Counted from the stretch's first letter, positions 42,701 through 52,404 are shown. The stretch: 64,000 nucleotides of DNA from Bactericera cockerelli (GCA_024516035.1 CM044958.1:23148108-23212107), one strand, 5' to 3'. A program made the numbers and translations. The notes: generated by a model not told the origin, from the letters alone.

Positions 42701-45180
42701 CAACGGTAACAGTTAGCTAGAAAGTATCATCAAATTTTTAATCAGCACCTCAAAAGCGTTGAATTTGATACGTCACAACTCCTGTCTAGGATTAATAATG
42801 GAAAAATGAGCCCAATTGGGTCCCCACCCAAAATACCGGGGAATAGGGGCCGGATTTCTAAAAGTTCAAGATATCAAAAAATGATCGAATTAAACCCATT
42901 GAAACCTATTGTTTTTTTTTTTTTTTTTTTTTAAGAAAAACTTGTTCTAATAACGTATTTTTTTATCGTTTCACCAGAATCGTCAGATGGCGATCAAAAG
43001 GCCGCCACTGGCGGCACCGATTTCATTGAAAAGTTTCGTATCACATCCTCTCTAAAAATAAAGTATTACATACCAAAGTAGCTCTTACCGTTCTTACTGA
43101 CACACGGACCAATGGCTGAAACTTTGCATTTAGGCTCTCGGGACACTAAAACATGTTTTGGCACTAAAAACTGACCACGAAAATTTGCGGTGATTCTATT
43201 ACTTTCCTTTCTATAGGATAAGGAAAATAAAAACTTATCTGTCTGTGTTGATGGCGTGTTAAATGCATCGGTTCTCGTAGGATCACCGAAGTTAAGCAAC
43301 GCCCAGCGAGGTGGATACTTCGTGATGCTGGATTCCGGCCTAAGCTAGGCTAGGTGAGGTTAATGTGGGTAGTAGTTTTGTGAGTTTCTTGCAAATGGAT
43401 GGTAACACCCCCGTCGTGATATGACCATGCAGTTGAAAGTGACGTTAAAAAAAAAACATAAAAAAACAAAAAAAGAACATACCCACTGGAGTTCGATCTG
43501 CTTTAATGACAACTCTATGTTCATCATGGGTCATCTTCTCCAGAGAAGATTTAAATGATTGGAGAAGATGGTTTTCCTGGTGTAACATAGACTGAATATT
43601 ACTGACAATGTCAGACCGAACACCTGGAATGTGGTGACACCTAGTCTCAGTCTCTTCCTCTTCATCCCCCATGAAGTAAATCTGGAGGAACTTCGGTGTT
43701 TCACCTTCTGGTGGTAGCATGGATCCTATGCGATGGTAAACCTGGAGTGGGAAAAATATAAGATTTTCTAGTTAATCATGTGAGTGATATCACAATTACT
43801 CAAAACTGAATTACTAAATCCATGCATTGCTTGGTAGTCGAACCACCATCTTCAGCCTTAACGATCAAGTTACTGAGATGAGTTAAAAAATATATCTATT
43901 AGTTACGTTTATAGTGATATAATTTAGATTCCGTGAATTCACATATACCTATGAATAACAAAAATTGCTATTTTTTGGCGGCCTCCGTGACAGAGCAGTA
44001 TTACACTGACCAAGTATGCGAGATGCCCGAGTTCGAATCCCAGCGGGTATACATTTTTTCTTTGATTGTGTGAGGTTCATTCATACCTCGAGGATGTTAT
44101 TATTATTATTAATAATAATAATTCAATCTAGCTTACCTGTCCTTGTATGGTGAAGGTTGACTGAAATCCAGACTGTTCTACGATATTTGTAGCACCGAAT
44201 GACGTCATTTGGAAACAGCTGTTGTACCGTCGCAAGTTTTTCAGGAAGTGTTTACTTTCTGTAGTCTCTCCAGCCATGTATGTTTGTAGTGTGGCAGGTG
44301 GTGGCGCTAAAGGCTCCAATTTTACTTTTCCGCCATTGCAGCACAAACCAGGAGGCTCTGTGGGGAACTTTCGTGCTTGGCAATGACGGCAAATTTTGTT
44401 CATAGAACCAATTCGAATTTTTGGATGATTAGCATAGTCCTTTTGCCTGTCATAAGCAAAGCCTACCATAGCGAGTTCTGGATTTTTTTGTCTCCTTGCA
44501 GCTGTTCTTATCCTGTCTTCTGTTATTCTCTCTGTCCTTTCCTCTTCAGTCTCATTTCTTCTATCTTCTTCAACTCTCATTCTATTCTGTGTCAGTCTCT
44601 CTGTTCTTTCTTCTTCGGTCTCGTTTCTTCTATCTTCTTCAACTCTCATTCTATTCTGTGTCAGTCTCTCTGTTCTTTCTTCTTCGGTCTCGTTTCTTCT
44701 CTCTTCTTCAACTCTCATTTTTTTCTGTGTCAGTCTCTCTGTTCTTTCTTCTTCGGTCTCGTTTCTTCTATCTTCTGCAACTCTCATTTTTTTCTGTGTC
44801 AGTCTCTCTGTTCTTTCTTCTTCGGTCTCGTTTCTTCTTTCTTCTTCAACTGTTATTCTTTTCTGTGTCAGTCTCTCTGTTCTTTCTTCTTCGGTCTCGT
44901 TTCTTCTATCTTCTTCAACTCTCATTCTATTCTGTGTCAGTCTCTCTGTTCTTTCTTCTTCGGTCTCGTTTCTTCTATCTTCTTCAACTCTCATTCTATT
45001 CTGTGTCAGTCTCTCTGTTCTTTCTTCTTCCGTTTCTCGCCTTCTTGTCTCTTCAATTCTTTCTCTATTTGTTTGTAGACGGGATTGACTCTGTGCTGGG
45101 GTCTCATTCATGCGGATCTGTCTCATTTGTTTTGCTTTAGGTTGAACACTTCCAATGGATTTGCGTTTTTTTGGTGGCAT
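36212..45180 (-). CDS. Helitron RepHel protein (HUH nuclease plus Pif1-type helicase), six exons
   Basis: Rolling-circle transposase that nicks DNA, transfers strands and unwinds them. The proposed exons are 45180-44137, 43741-43483, 42284-41505, 41226-41025, 39348-37346 and 36741-36212. All introns are GT-AG, junction phases agree (0,1,1,2,1), and the sum is 4818 bp or 1605 residues with no internal stop. In order there are eight 23-residue charged repeats (38-221), a zinc finger CRHC...CC (264-281), the Helitron-like N domain with FITFTCNP (629-636), HUH motif PHAH (697-700), YICKY (837-841), Walker A GGTGKT (1185-1190), Walker B IIWDE (1262-1266), LSGDFRQTLPVI, NKAQGQS (1549-1555) and LYVACSR (1573-1579). 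The ATG at 45180 is chosen because a good acceptor lies 9 bp upstream. The exon model is inferred from the sequence and needs RNA support. Confidence 0.85.
36858..37158 (+). mobile_element. Non-autonomous Helitron, 301 bp, nested in intron 5
   Basis: Plus strand. A|TCTATATCTATAAAGGAAAG starts it and AACCCGCTAA|T ends it. Its first ~200 bp match the 5' end of the large Helitron read from 48993, and its last ~60 bp (TTTGATGGGCTGGCGAAGCG) match the large element's 3' end. It is a deletion derivative of the host element's family sitting antisense in its intron. Confidence 0.85.
37346..39348 (-). CDS. Helitron exon 5: catalytic Tyr and helicase core
   Basis: It starts YPREMVPETVSGNDGYPLYR after a 1.68-kb intron (39349-41024). 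YICKYVNKG supplies the nicking Tyr pair, and the Pif1 part has APGGTGKT, IIWDECTM, GDFRQTLPVI and TNMRI. It ends DKIPG at donor G|GTAAGT. There is no stop or frameshift over 668 codons. Confidence 0.92.
39726..40044 (-). mobile_element. tRNA-headed SINE, full length, in Helitron intron 4
   Basis: On the minus strand the head GCCAGCCTCCGTGGCGTAAT and B box GAGTTCGATCCCCGG are followed by the shared SINE body (CTACCCAGGCTGGGTGAGG, GCGAATGGAGGGTAACACCC). A tail follows with GTTAGGAAGGGCATCCAGCC and AACCTCAACCATGAGG. Tails with GGGCATCCAGCC are familiar from RTE-type LINEs of many animals, which suggests the partner that copies it. It has the same sense as the Helitron gene. Confidence 0.85.
40465..40620 (+). 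repeat. tRNA-like SINE (TTTCTGCTCTGTA family)
   Basis: GTGGCCAAGTGAGTTATCGC (A-box region), GACCTGGGTTTGATCTCCAG (B box) and GATTTTTTCTGCTCTGTATT, then GGTCCACTCATACCTCGTGA. It shares pieces with 31650 and 43978. Confidence 0.6.
40628..40704. mobile_element. Tiny palindromic MITE
   Basis: AGTGGCGGAATTATAGG is opposed by CCTATAATTCTGCGCTACCCACT about 40 bp later, giving a 16-18-bp imperfect stem. It is inserted just behind the SINE in Helitron intron 4. Confidence 0.5.
41025..41226 (-). CDS. Helitron exon 4: HUH motif
   Basis: It follows a 278-bp intron (41227-41504) and starts GLPHAHILVWL, carrying the two metal-binding His of the HUH nuclease. The splice junction falls four residues before the first His. 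It ends DGKCTKR with a split Arg codon. Confidence 0.9.
41505..42284 (-). CDS. Helitron exon 3: Helitron-like N domain
   Basis: It starts at acceptor TTGCAG. It contains SAMNFYAYRLMIR, GRATILPSTFTGSPRHM and the first Rep motif FITFTCNPTWDDI. It ends EWQKRG at donor G|GTAAAG. The 1.2-kb intron before it (42285-43482) holds a 5S-headed SINE and an older reversed repeat. Confidence 0.9.
42650..43223 (-). repeat. GGATAAGGAAAG repeat family, reversed copy in intron 2
   Basis: Read on the minus strand it starts with TTTCCTTATCC, then GAAAGGAAAGTAATAG (43195-43218), contains GAAACTTTTCAATGAAATCG, and ends near GTTGTGTGGTGTCACACCAG (42655). It corresponds to 17138-17790 and 59030-59365. Confidence 0.6.
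43239..43456 (+). mobile_element. 5S rRNA-headed SINE in Helitron intron 2
   Basis: The best-preserved 5S segment in the window: GGCGTGTTAAATGCATCGGT, TCTCGTAGGATCACCGAAGT and TAAGCAACGCCCAGCGAGGT. The shared body and ATATGACCATGCAGTTGAAA tail follow. It lies antisense to the Helitron gene. Confidence 0.85.
43483..43741 (-). CDS. Helitron exon 2
   Basis: It begins after acceptor CTCCAG with VYHRIGSMLPPEG and ends ADRTPVG at donor G|GTATGT. Joined to exon 3 it reads TPVGEHERRFNAP, the conserved Helitron stretch, which confirms the junction. The intron before it (43742-44136) holds a reversed SINE and a tRNA-like SINE. Confidence 0.85.
43775..43890 (-). repeat. tRNA-headed SINE (GATATCAC-tail family), reversed
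   Basis: On the minus strand ATCTCAGTAACTTGATCGTT, GATGGTGGTTCGACTACC and GAGTAATTGTGATATCAC match 32063-32215. It lies in Helitron intron 1. Confidence 0.65.
43978..44122 (+). repeat. tRNA-headed SINE with (ATT)n tail
   Basis: GCGGCCTCCGTGACAGAGCA and GCCCGAGTTCGAATCCCAGC are A- and B-box parts. GTTCATTCATACCTCGAGGA and a (TTA)n/(AAT)n tail follow. Confidence 0.6.
44137..45180 (-). CDS. Helitron exon 1: repeats and zinc finger
   Basis: Residues 1-348, starting MPPKKRKS (a basic, nuclear-localisation-like start). It contains the eight-fold repeat and the ICRHC...LCCNGGKVKL zinc finger found near the start of Helitron Rep proteins. It ends ...FTIQGQ at donor AG|GTAAG. An in-frame upstream ATG at 45240 lies within the proposed 5' UTR intron, so I do not use it. 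Confidence 0.85.
44518..45069 (-). repeat. Coding 69-bp tandem repeat, eight units
   Basis: It encodes eight 23-residue units of the form NRMRVEEDRRNETEEERTER plus LTQ in Helitron exon 1. Units differ by a few residues (K/R, D/E, I/M). They are highly charged and should form a long helix or coiled coil. The 233- and 214-residue plus frames are the antisense of this repeat. Confidence 0.9.
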
Positions 45181-45189
45181 GATGATTGT

Positions 45190-46578
45190 CTGAAATTGAA
45201 ATGATTTGTAATGTACATAAAATATAAATAACCTCTTCATGTAAGACTCAACAATCGATTGATTTCCTAGGTAAAATCGGTTTTAACATAATCCTAAAAA
45301 ACATTTTTTTTATAATTATTATATTGTATGAATTTTATTTGTATGTTTGGGTGAAGACAATTTTTTCCTTTTTTTTTACATATTTTAAACATATTCAGAA
45401 ATTGGTCGATTTTTTTTTCTCCTTGATCCTCTAATTCTCAAGTCAATGGATCTAATGATTGAGAACTATGTGTTGACCCAAGCAATGTTTTTAACCATAC
45501 TGAAAGACTTGTTCCATTTGTCACTCAATACTGTTCTTTGTGGAGTGCACCTTCAGTAGAACAAACCATGCGAGTGAAAGTACTCCTTGCATCTTCAGAT
45601 ACCTTATCATTAGGATCCTAAAAAACATACTTGCAGGCTCTTACGGGAGAAAAAAAATGTTCCCACTGAGTTGCTGTTTTTTATTTTATTTTATTATTAT
45701 TATATATTGGGCGAGCAATATAATAGAAAGGCGTATTCTAGTTCATTGGACGCAAAAAATGAAAATAGAATATGAAAACGTACCCATTAGATAAATTTAA
45801 TTTGTGAGATAGATACACTGCCAATTATGGACACAATTCATCCTCTCTATTATCGCTAAATTCTGAGATTATTTACTAAATCATTTGTAACTAAATCACG
45901 ATTTTTCTTTAAATTTAACTTAAAAATGTTTTAATTTCTGGTAAAATTTCCTGAATTGTAATTGAAAGTCGTGTGATGTTCACACCAGTTTATTTTTCTT
46001 CCTGCTATGCATGCATATTATGAACCTATCATTTATTATTAGGAAAGTACCTAGTTAGGTAGGTACCTATTGATTAAGGTGTCCTAGTGCTTCCTTTACT
46101 CATCATAAATTCAATGATTTTTTTTTATTAAAGTGTCAGTACTTAAAAATAACAATGCGCGTGTTTTCTTGAAACCAAGCAAATGTCATAAGTAATAGGT
46201 GCATAACTGCAGAATATTTCTCTTCAATTTTGTGTGGACAACTGTATATTAAACAGTTATGCAATGTGCTAAGTTAGAAAAGTTGTAGATACATCACATT
46301 AATTTTACTAAAATGAAGTATAAATTTCCATTCCGTTTGTTTTCTAACAGAAAAAAAACCAAGACTGAATAGGCATGATTTTTTCTGTTCAGATTACTAA
46401 AATGTACTTCTTTACTTAAATGTACCTAAGGTACTACTTCCATTTAAAAAGGAAACAGAATGATACTTTCCATTTAAGATATTTTGCTTTTCGAAATGTA
46501 TTAGACCTTGGTTTACTACTGATAGAAAACTATCGCAGAAATAATTTTAAAAATTGAAATTAACAAAGAGAAACTTAC
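45190..46578 (-). other. Proposed 5' UTR intron of the Helitron gene
   Basis: Minus strand. A strong donor AG|GTAAGTTT at 46578 and acceptor TTTCAG at 45190, nine bases before the ATG, frame a possible leader intron. It contains the 45960 repeat end and AT-rich DNA. It is inferred only from the splice-site words. Confidence 0.45.
45955..46000 (+). repeat. End motif of the GGATAAGGAAAG repeat family
   Basis: GAAAGTCGTGTGATGTTCAC is followed by ACCAGTTTATTTTTC. It is a solitary right end, as at 13040 (reversed). Confidence 0.5.
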
Positions 46579-46919
46579 CTTTATAGGATCTAGGGAAAGT
46601 AGGTACTTTTCACTTTATATTTACAGTACTCTATATTGTGCTTCTATTATTACTTCGGTATCATTATAAATTATCAGGGTATCAGTATTGAGTATTAATT
46701 ATCAATGTATCATTATTAAGTATTAATTATCTAAGTATCATTAATAACTATCAAGAATATTCAAACAGGCATGGTCAATTTTAAGATCAAAGTTCAAACG
46801 CCTTTTTCTCCCGCAAAAATTGAAATGAAAAGAAAAAACGGTTTTAATTATACAGTGATGCCAACAATGCATGGAAATCAGCGCTCGTTGATAGCCTTGG
46901 AGGAAAGAAGGGGAAGCCA

Positions 46920-47500
46920 TTTTTGTAGGGTACTTGGATACTTCGCGCTGTAGGGTACTTGCGTGTAGGGTACTTACGTTATTATCAACAATTCTGATCA
47001 AGCTTTATTTACAATTTTTTATATACAAAATGACTATAATACATAATATGTAATTACCATAATTTTAAACAAAATGTCTGTTCAAGGATGCTGATAATGT
47101 CTTCAGCATTCTCTTTCAAATGTCAAACGAATTATAACCACCCATCTTGGTACATATGGGTATAGGGCATGAATAAATAAGTTATGAAAACCTCGTAATA
47201 CTTCAAACCCGTCCCCGCAAAATTGGTCATCTTGGTTCTTTTTAATAATATAGAAGAATATCACAACAACAAAATTTGTTTAATTTGATTTTGATCAAGT
47301 TTTCTTCTTACATGCTTTTAAAGGTAAAAATGGTAGCACTGTAGTATAATTTGTTGTGGGACGGAATTATTACCCATGGTAGCATTGTTAGATAGTTTGT
47401 TGTGGGACAGCTATACGTTATGACGTCTCCATTTCCTCCATGTTGTAGGGTAGACCAATGCATCGCTCAAATTGTAGGGTACTGGCGTCCAGGTAATAAA
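46920..47500. repeat. Scattered TGTAGGGTACTTG motifs in the Helitron 5' region
   Basis: TGTAGGGTAC occurs at about 46925, 46950, 46965 and 47480, with TGTAGGGTAGACC at 47444. TTTGTTGTGGGACGG and TTTGTTGTGGGACAG lie between. The short clustered motif could be a binding site or a decayed tandem repeat. Confidence 0.45.
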
Positions 47501-47847
47501 TTTCTCATGAACGGCTCTTCAAAATCGTAGCTTAACTTCCAACTTTTGTCCTTACTCGGTGTATCTCAACAACGGCTCACCAGAATTTCGCGATCAATAT
47601 GTTAAATGAAAGCCTGAACCCTTGCCTAAAACTTTCTCGCTTTGAGTTGGTAGGTCGTCACTTTAAATTTCGAGAAAAAATCTCATTTAGGTCAAAAAAC
47701 GTGAATATATTTTGCGTCACCCATCTGTCCGTGTGCATTTATTGAAACGAAAGTAATGTTGAGTTTTATTATTCTTCATTTAATCATAGGATGTTATTTG
47801 AGTGTGTATTTGCTAATGATTTTTTAAAGGAAAATAATAAAATGGAA

Positions 47848-48040
47848 AAAGCGTGAAATCATCGTTTACAACGGTTCAAAAAAAAAAAACTCAATCCACA
47901 GAAGAGGGGAGAATACTGTGGCTTATAGAGGGGAGAACACTGTGGATTAGAAAAAAAGCGTGAAATCATCGTTTACAACGGTTCAAATAAAAAAAACTCA
48001 ATCCACAGAAGAGGGGAGAATGCTGTGGTTTATAAAGCGG
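47848..48040. repeat. ~107-bp direct repeat, two copies
   Basis: GCGTGAAATCATCGTTTACA starts the copies at about 47850 and 47957. Each continues with ACTCAATCCACAGAAGAGGG and GAGAAT(A/G)CTGTGG. Confidence 0.8.
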
Positions 48041-48059
48041 ATTAGTGTAAAATTTCCCG

Positions 48060-48220
48060 CTTCTCATAAGAAGTAAAGTCCTTTTTCCAACGCGGCTGGT
48101 GCCGCAGTTAGAATATAATAAAATCCTTTCTTATTGCACATATGCACATCTACAATATAAAATCAACTTACACATAAATTTTTAGCCACCAGAAATTTAC
48201 CGGTACACAGAGAAACAGTG
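48060..48220 (-). repeat. Diverged piece of a short Helitron
   Basis: AAGTCCTTTTTCCAACGCGG, ATATGCACATCTACAATATA and CACAGAGAAACAGTGATAAA parallel the interior of the Helitron at 20772-21007. Confidence 0.5.
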
Positions 48221-48299
48221 ATAAAAAGATGAAAAGAGAAACAAACACACACACACACACACACAAAACAATTAGAGAGAGAGAGAGAATGTGTCGAAA

Positions 48300-48835
48300 A
48301 CCTTGAAAATTTTGTCCTCAGACCCTTGACTACAACTTTCTCACTCTGAGTTGATAGGTCTCACTTCAAATTTCGAGAAAAAATGTCATTTAGGTTAAAA
48401 AACGTGAATATTTTACGTGTTACACATCCATTCTTTTACCTTACCCGGCGTAGCTCAAGAACGGCTCATCAGAAATTCGCGATCGATATGTAAATTGAAA
48501 GCTCAAACCCTTGCCTAAAACTTTCTCGCTTTGAGTTGACAGGTCGTCGCGACAAATTTCGAGAAAAAATGTCATTTAGGTTAAAAAACGTGAATATTTT
48601 ACGTGTTACACATCCATTCTTTTACCTTACCCGGCGTAGCTCAAGAACGGCTCATCAGAAATTCGCGATCGATATGTCAATTGAAAGCTCAAACCCTTGC
48701 CTAAAACTTTCTCGCTTTGAGTTGACAGGTCGTCGCGACAAATTTCGAGAAAAAATGTCAGTTTTGTCAAAAAACGTTAATATATTTTGCGTCACCCATC
48801 TATTTTTTATCCTTACTCATTGTAGCTTAACCTCA
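48300..48835 (-). repeat. 186-bp tandem repeat in the Helitron 5' subterminal region
   Basis: TTTCGAGAAAAAATGTCA starts at 48371, 48557 and 48743, an exact 186-bp period. Units carry CGGCGTAGCTCAAGAACGGC and CCTTGCCTAAAACTTTCTCG. A diverged unit is at 47520-47740 and another in the 3' subterminal region (35300-35570). Confidence 0.85.
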
Positions 48836-48993
48836 GGGAGATATAATCTAGCCTAGAAGAATTTCCTGATCCAAGCGGACCTATGTGCAAAATTTCAGGT
48901 TTCTCGGTCAAACGGTGTGGATTTGTATAAAGAACATACATACATACACACACACACACATACATACAGACAGCTTTCTTTTATAGATATAGA

Positions 48994-50885
48994 TTTATCT
49001 TTTCTTCTACCGCTTTTTTCCATTCTAACCGATCTAATGCTAGATTTTGCCAATTTGATCCCATAACTTTCCTAACCTCTTCACACCATCTCATCCTTTG
49101 TCTTCCTCTATTTCTCGTTCCTGTTGGTTTCCAGAGTGTGACCACTCTAGTCCATCTCTTCTTTTCCATTCTCATTATGTGACCTGCCCATTTTATTTTC
49201 ATTTTTTTTTGTTATTTTTTCAATATTTTCAACTGGTGCTAATCTTTGAATGGTTGTATTTCTCACTCGGTCAGATTTCTTTATTCCTAACATGCTTCTC
49301 ATCATCGTAGTTTGGGTAGATTTAAGTTTCATCAGTTGGCATTTCTTTAGAGACCAGGTTTGACTGCCATAGTATAAACATGGGAATATACAACTTCTTA
49401 GTATTTTTATTTTTGCTTTAATTGATATTTTTGATTTGAATATACCTTTTAGGGCCCAATATTTTTTCCAGGCCAGACTTCTTCTTCTATCTAACTCTTG
49501 GTCCATTCTGTTATCCAGTGATATTAACTGTCCAAGATAAATATATTCTTGAACTTGACTAATTATTTTTTCATTTACTACTTAAAATTTTTGTTTTTTT
49601 CAGTATTAATCTGTAGTCCAAATTTGTTGCTTTCTTTTTCCAACTGTCCCAACATTTCCTTAAGTTCAGTCTCATTATTAGCAATCAAGACAACATCATC
49701 AGCAAACCTTAAATTATTTAGTTTAATATTTCCAATTTTTATTCCATAATTTTTCCAGTCCATTTTATTAAATATGGACTGCAGCACATTAATAAACAGT
49801 GTTGCCGATAAAGGACAGCCTTACCGGACGCCCCTGCTGATATTGAAGGTTCTTCCTTTCTTGTCTGTAGATATAAATGCCTTGTTTTTATTATAAATTG
49901 TTTTTATTATACTAATAATTTTTTTGGACACTTTTAATCTTTCCAAACTTGACCAAATTTTTTCCTTTCTGATAGAGTCAAAAGCTAGGGAATAGTCCAC
50001 CATACCAAGAAAAATATCTATATTGAATTCTTTACATTTTTCAATAAGTTGATTCACTGTCTGTAAATGATCTGTTGTCGAGTAAGAGGGACGAAATCCA
50101 GCCTGTTCTTCATCTTGATCTTTGTTTATTTCCCCTGATATTTTCATTTGTATTATTTTTGTAAACAGCTTGTAGAAATTGGGGGCCAGACTTATTGGGC
50201 GGTAATTTGAAACTATGTCTCTGGGACCTTTCTTATGTATTAAAATTATTGAACTTGTTTCCCATTCTTCAGGTATTTCATTAATGTCTATTATTTTATT
50301 ATAAAGTACAAGTAAATATCTTATGAGCCATTCTCCTCCTGCTTTAATTAATTCTCCAGTTACTCCATCTTCACCTGGAGTTTTGCTGTTCTTCAAATTT
50401 TTGATTGCTAGTTCTATTTCTTCTCTTGTTATTTTATGTGTCATACTACACTCTTCACTCTGCAAATTTTCTATTTGATTTATCAATTCCTCTGAATCTT
50501 CTGCAACTTGTGGGTGTATACTGTAGACTTTTTCGTAATGTCTTGTAAATTCTTCTACAATACCTTCTCTGTCTGTCATTATTCCACTTTCAGTCTTGAT
50601 TCCATGAATGTAGCATTTCCTAATGAATGAAATATTTTTTATTATTTTCTTTGTAGAGCCACTTTCTTTCACTATCTCTTCTATGATCTTCTCTTCATAT
50701 TTAGCAATGTCTTTTCTGATTTCTTTTCTGGCTTGTTTTCTTAATTTTGCATGCTCTAGTTTTTCCTGTGTTGTTTTATTTTCTTTTTTGTTAAGTGTTT
50801 CTCTTTTTCTAATTATTTCTTTGTTTCTTCTGAAATTTTGTTACTGTATGATCTTCATATTTTTTCAGTTTGTTATCTTCATTCT
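48994..50885 (-). pseudogene. LINE reverse transcriptase, RTE-like, broken
   Basis: Fingers/palm segments are SSIILIHKKGPRDIVSNYRP, GFRPSYSTTDHLQTVNQLIE, motif A MVDYSLAFDSI, motif B GCPLSATLF and motif C FADDVVLI (49706-49683). The C-terminal part has WAGHIMRMEKKRW and RGRQRMRWCEEVRKVMGSNW, as in RTE-clade proteins. Lesions are a stop codon TAA at 49821-49823 where the family has Gln before GCPLS, and frameshifts near 50830, 49575 and 49205. It would have copied its own RNA at nicked target DNA. It is dead. Confidence 0.85.
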
Positions 50886-50927
50886 CTTTCATTATTGCTC
50901 CTTCTATACTTTTCACTAATTCTCATG
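48994..50927 (-). mobile_element. RTE-like LINE, coding part, 5'-truncated
   Basis: Minus strand, from 50927 down to the Helitron insertion at 48993. It begins within the linker before the reverse transcriptase, so the endonuclease is lost. The 12-bp target duplication (34424-34435, 50928-50939) fixes both ends. Without the Helitron the LINE is about 2.3 kb. Confidence 0.85.
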
Positions 50928-50939
50928 GCATCTGTATTA
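50928..50939. repeat. LINE target-site duplication, copy 2
   Basis: GCATCTGTATTA is identical to 34424-34435. Confidence 0.75.
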
Positions 50940-50984
50940 CTTAAGATTAAATTACCCAAACTCACCTTTCTAAACATTTTCCGT

Positions 50985-51055
50985 AGGAACTTGGGACTCG
51001 GAACCATTGACTTTCAGGTTCGTTGCCTTATCAATGGAGTTACTCAGGTCGGTGA
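50985..51055 (-). repeat. tRNA-like SINE head, minus strand
   Basis: On the minus strand CGACCTGAGTAACTCCATTG, ATAAGGCAACGAACC and CAATGGTTCCGAGTCCC give A and B boxes of the GATATCAC-tail family. Confidence 0.55.
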
Positions 51056-51059
51056 GAGA

Positions 51060-52400
51060 CTGAAACATCATGACATATTGCATACAATTACATCAGCACA
51101 ACTATTCCTGCTTTTATTACTATTTCTGAGTTCAATAAATCACGGGACTGTGCCTGACAGTAGACAACTAGACACACAGCACTCTTGTGAAGAGAACGAG
51201 AGGGAAACCCACCTGTTCCTGTTGTAGTCAACTTGTCTGGGATGCTCCTGGTATGATTAATGAGCAAGAGGATTTCAATCACATCTTGTGTGCAAGACCT
51301 TAAGTGTTTTCCCCTAGAAAGTCAGGGAGGCAACGAGTGACTAAAGGAAAAAGGAGAGAACAGATGTTGAATTCCACGGCAGAAGAAAAATGAGGAGTGC
51401 ATTGGATAAAAAATGAAGTGTATCCAAAATAGAAGAATTTATGTATGTAGAAATTTTCAGAAGACGAAATAAAAAAGAATGAATTCAGGAGAAAAAGATA
51501 GCTGAGGTTGAAATTTGGAAAGACTTGGAAAAATATAATTTTATTTTATGAGGTACTTGACTGGGTAAATAAGTGTACACGACGTACACGTGTTCAAATA
51601 GGGATTAATTTGTGTATTTAACCTAGTTAAATTAATATTTTAGTTATTTCGTCATAAATTTCACAAGAGTCTTCATATTGATATCTATAATGCTAACGTA
51701 TGTAATCTATCGATGGAAAGAAAATAACGTGACACTTTTTTTTAACACACAAGGCCGCAGTTATGGGCCCTACTAGTGCCAATCAACGGTAAAAAAACGT
51801 AATATTTGGTGAGAAACTTAACGATATTACATTGGTCAGACCATGGAGGAGATGAAGGATGTATGAACCATAAAATGTATGAAGAATATCCAGATCTAGA
51901 TGAATAATACCAACAATGACAACAGTAATAGTAGAAATAAAATGAAAAAGATTAAGAAGATCAAGTGGAAGAAAAAGAAAACGCCGAAGTAAAAGAAAAA
52001 GAAAAGAAAAGATGACAGGAGACAAATGACAAGGACTTGGCAAAACATATTACTATAGTTTTCTCTGACTCGTTTCGGTAACCATAAATAACTTTTTACC
52101 GTCTGCCATGCTTTCTTGAAGCTCAAACATAAATACCGATTAGGTTCTTAAACTGGTGTTGTAAATCGTAGCATGGGATAAGTGATTGGTGTGGTCTGGA
52201 AAGCAGATGGAAAGCTGGGTAGTTGAGGTCAATGAACGGAGAGAACAAAGGTTGAGACACATGAGCATGAGGATACCATTGAATACTAAGACATACATTG
52301 CTAGTGGACGGAGATTTATTATAATCCTGACGCACACGAGACGTTTACACAGTTCATAGGAGACCTTACTAAAGAAATAAACTTCTCTGTTAAACAGCTA
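51060..52400. other. No gene recognised
   Basis: Unique-looking sequence with an A/G-rich patch at 51930-52015. The small minus frames have no domain. Confidence 0.45.
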
Positions 52401-52404
52401 TAAT

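Larger units (their letters stand above)
34827..48993 (-). mobile_element. Autonomous-type Helitron, 14.2 kb
   Basis: Minus strand. The 5' end TCTATATCTATAAAAGAAAG (48993) follows an A. The 3' end is GCGGGGTGTAACCCGCTAG, whose GCGGG/CCCGC hairpin is followed by TAG, then T outside. The A/T target, TC start and CTAG end are all canonical. It encodes one RepHel-type protein from six coding exons (36212-45180). A (CA)n block lies next to the 3' end and related ~186-bp repeats lie in both subterminal regions. Introns and UTRs hold several later insertions. The two ends belong to one family, since the small Helitron at 36858-37158 carries the same pair. Confidence 0.85.

Noticed and set aside
43239..43456. 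A genuine 5S rRNA gene
   Set aside because: Similarity stops after about 80-90 bp, the 3' strand of helix I is absent, and a SINE body and A-rich tail follow.
44377..45140. 233- and 214-residue plus-strand frames with repeated Ser/Phe/Leu units
   Set aside because: They are the antisense of the eight-unit coding repeat in Helitron exon 1. The minus strand has the conserved zinc finger and correct splice sites.
45181..45240. Upstream ATG at 45240 as the Helitron start
   Set aside because: The added residues are hydrophobic and unlike the family. A good splice acceptor lies between the two ATGs, so 45180 is preferred.
50838..51227. 129-residue plus frame
   Set aside because: It crosses the LINE boundary, its target duplication and a reversed SINE head, so it is a chance frame.
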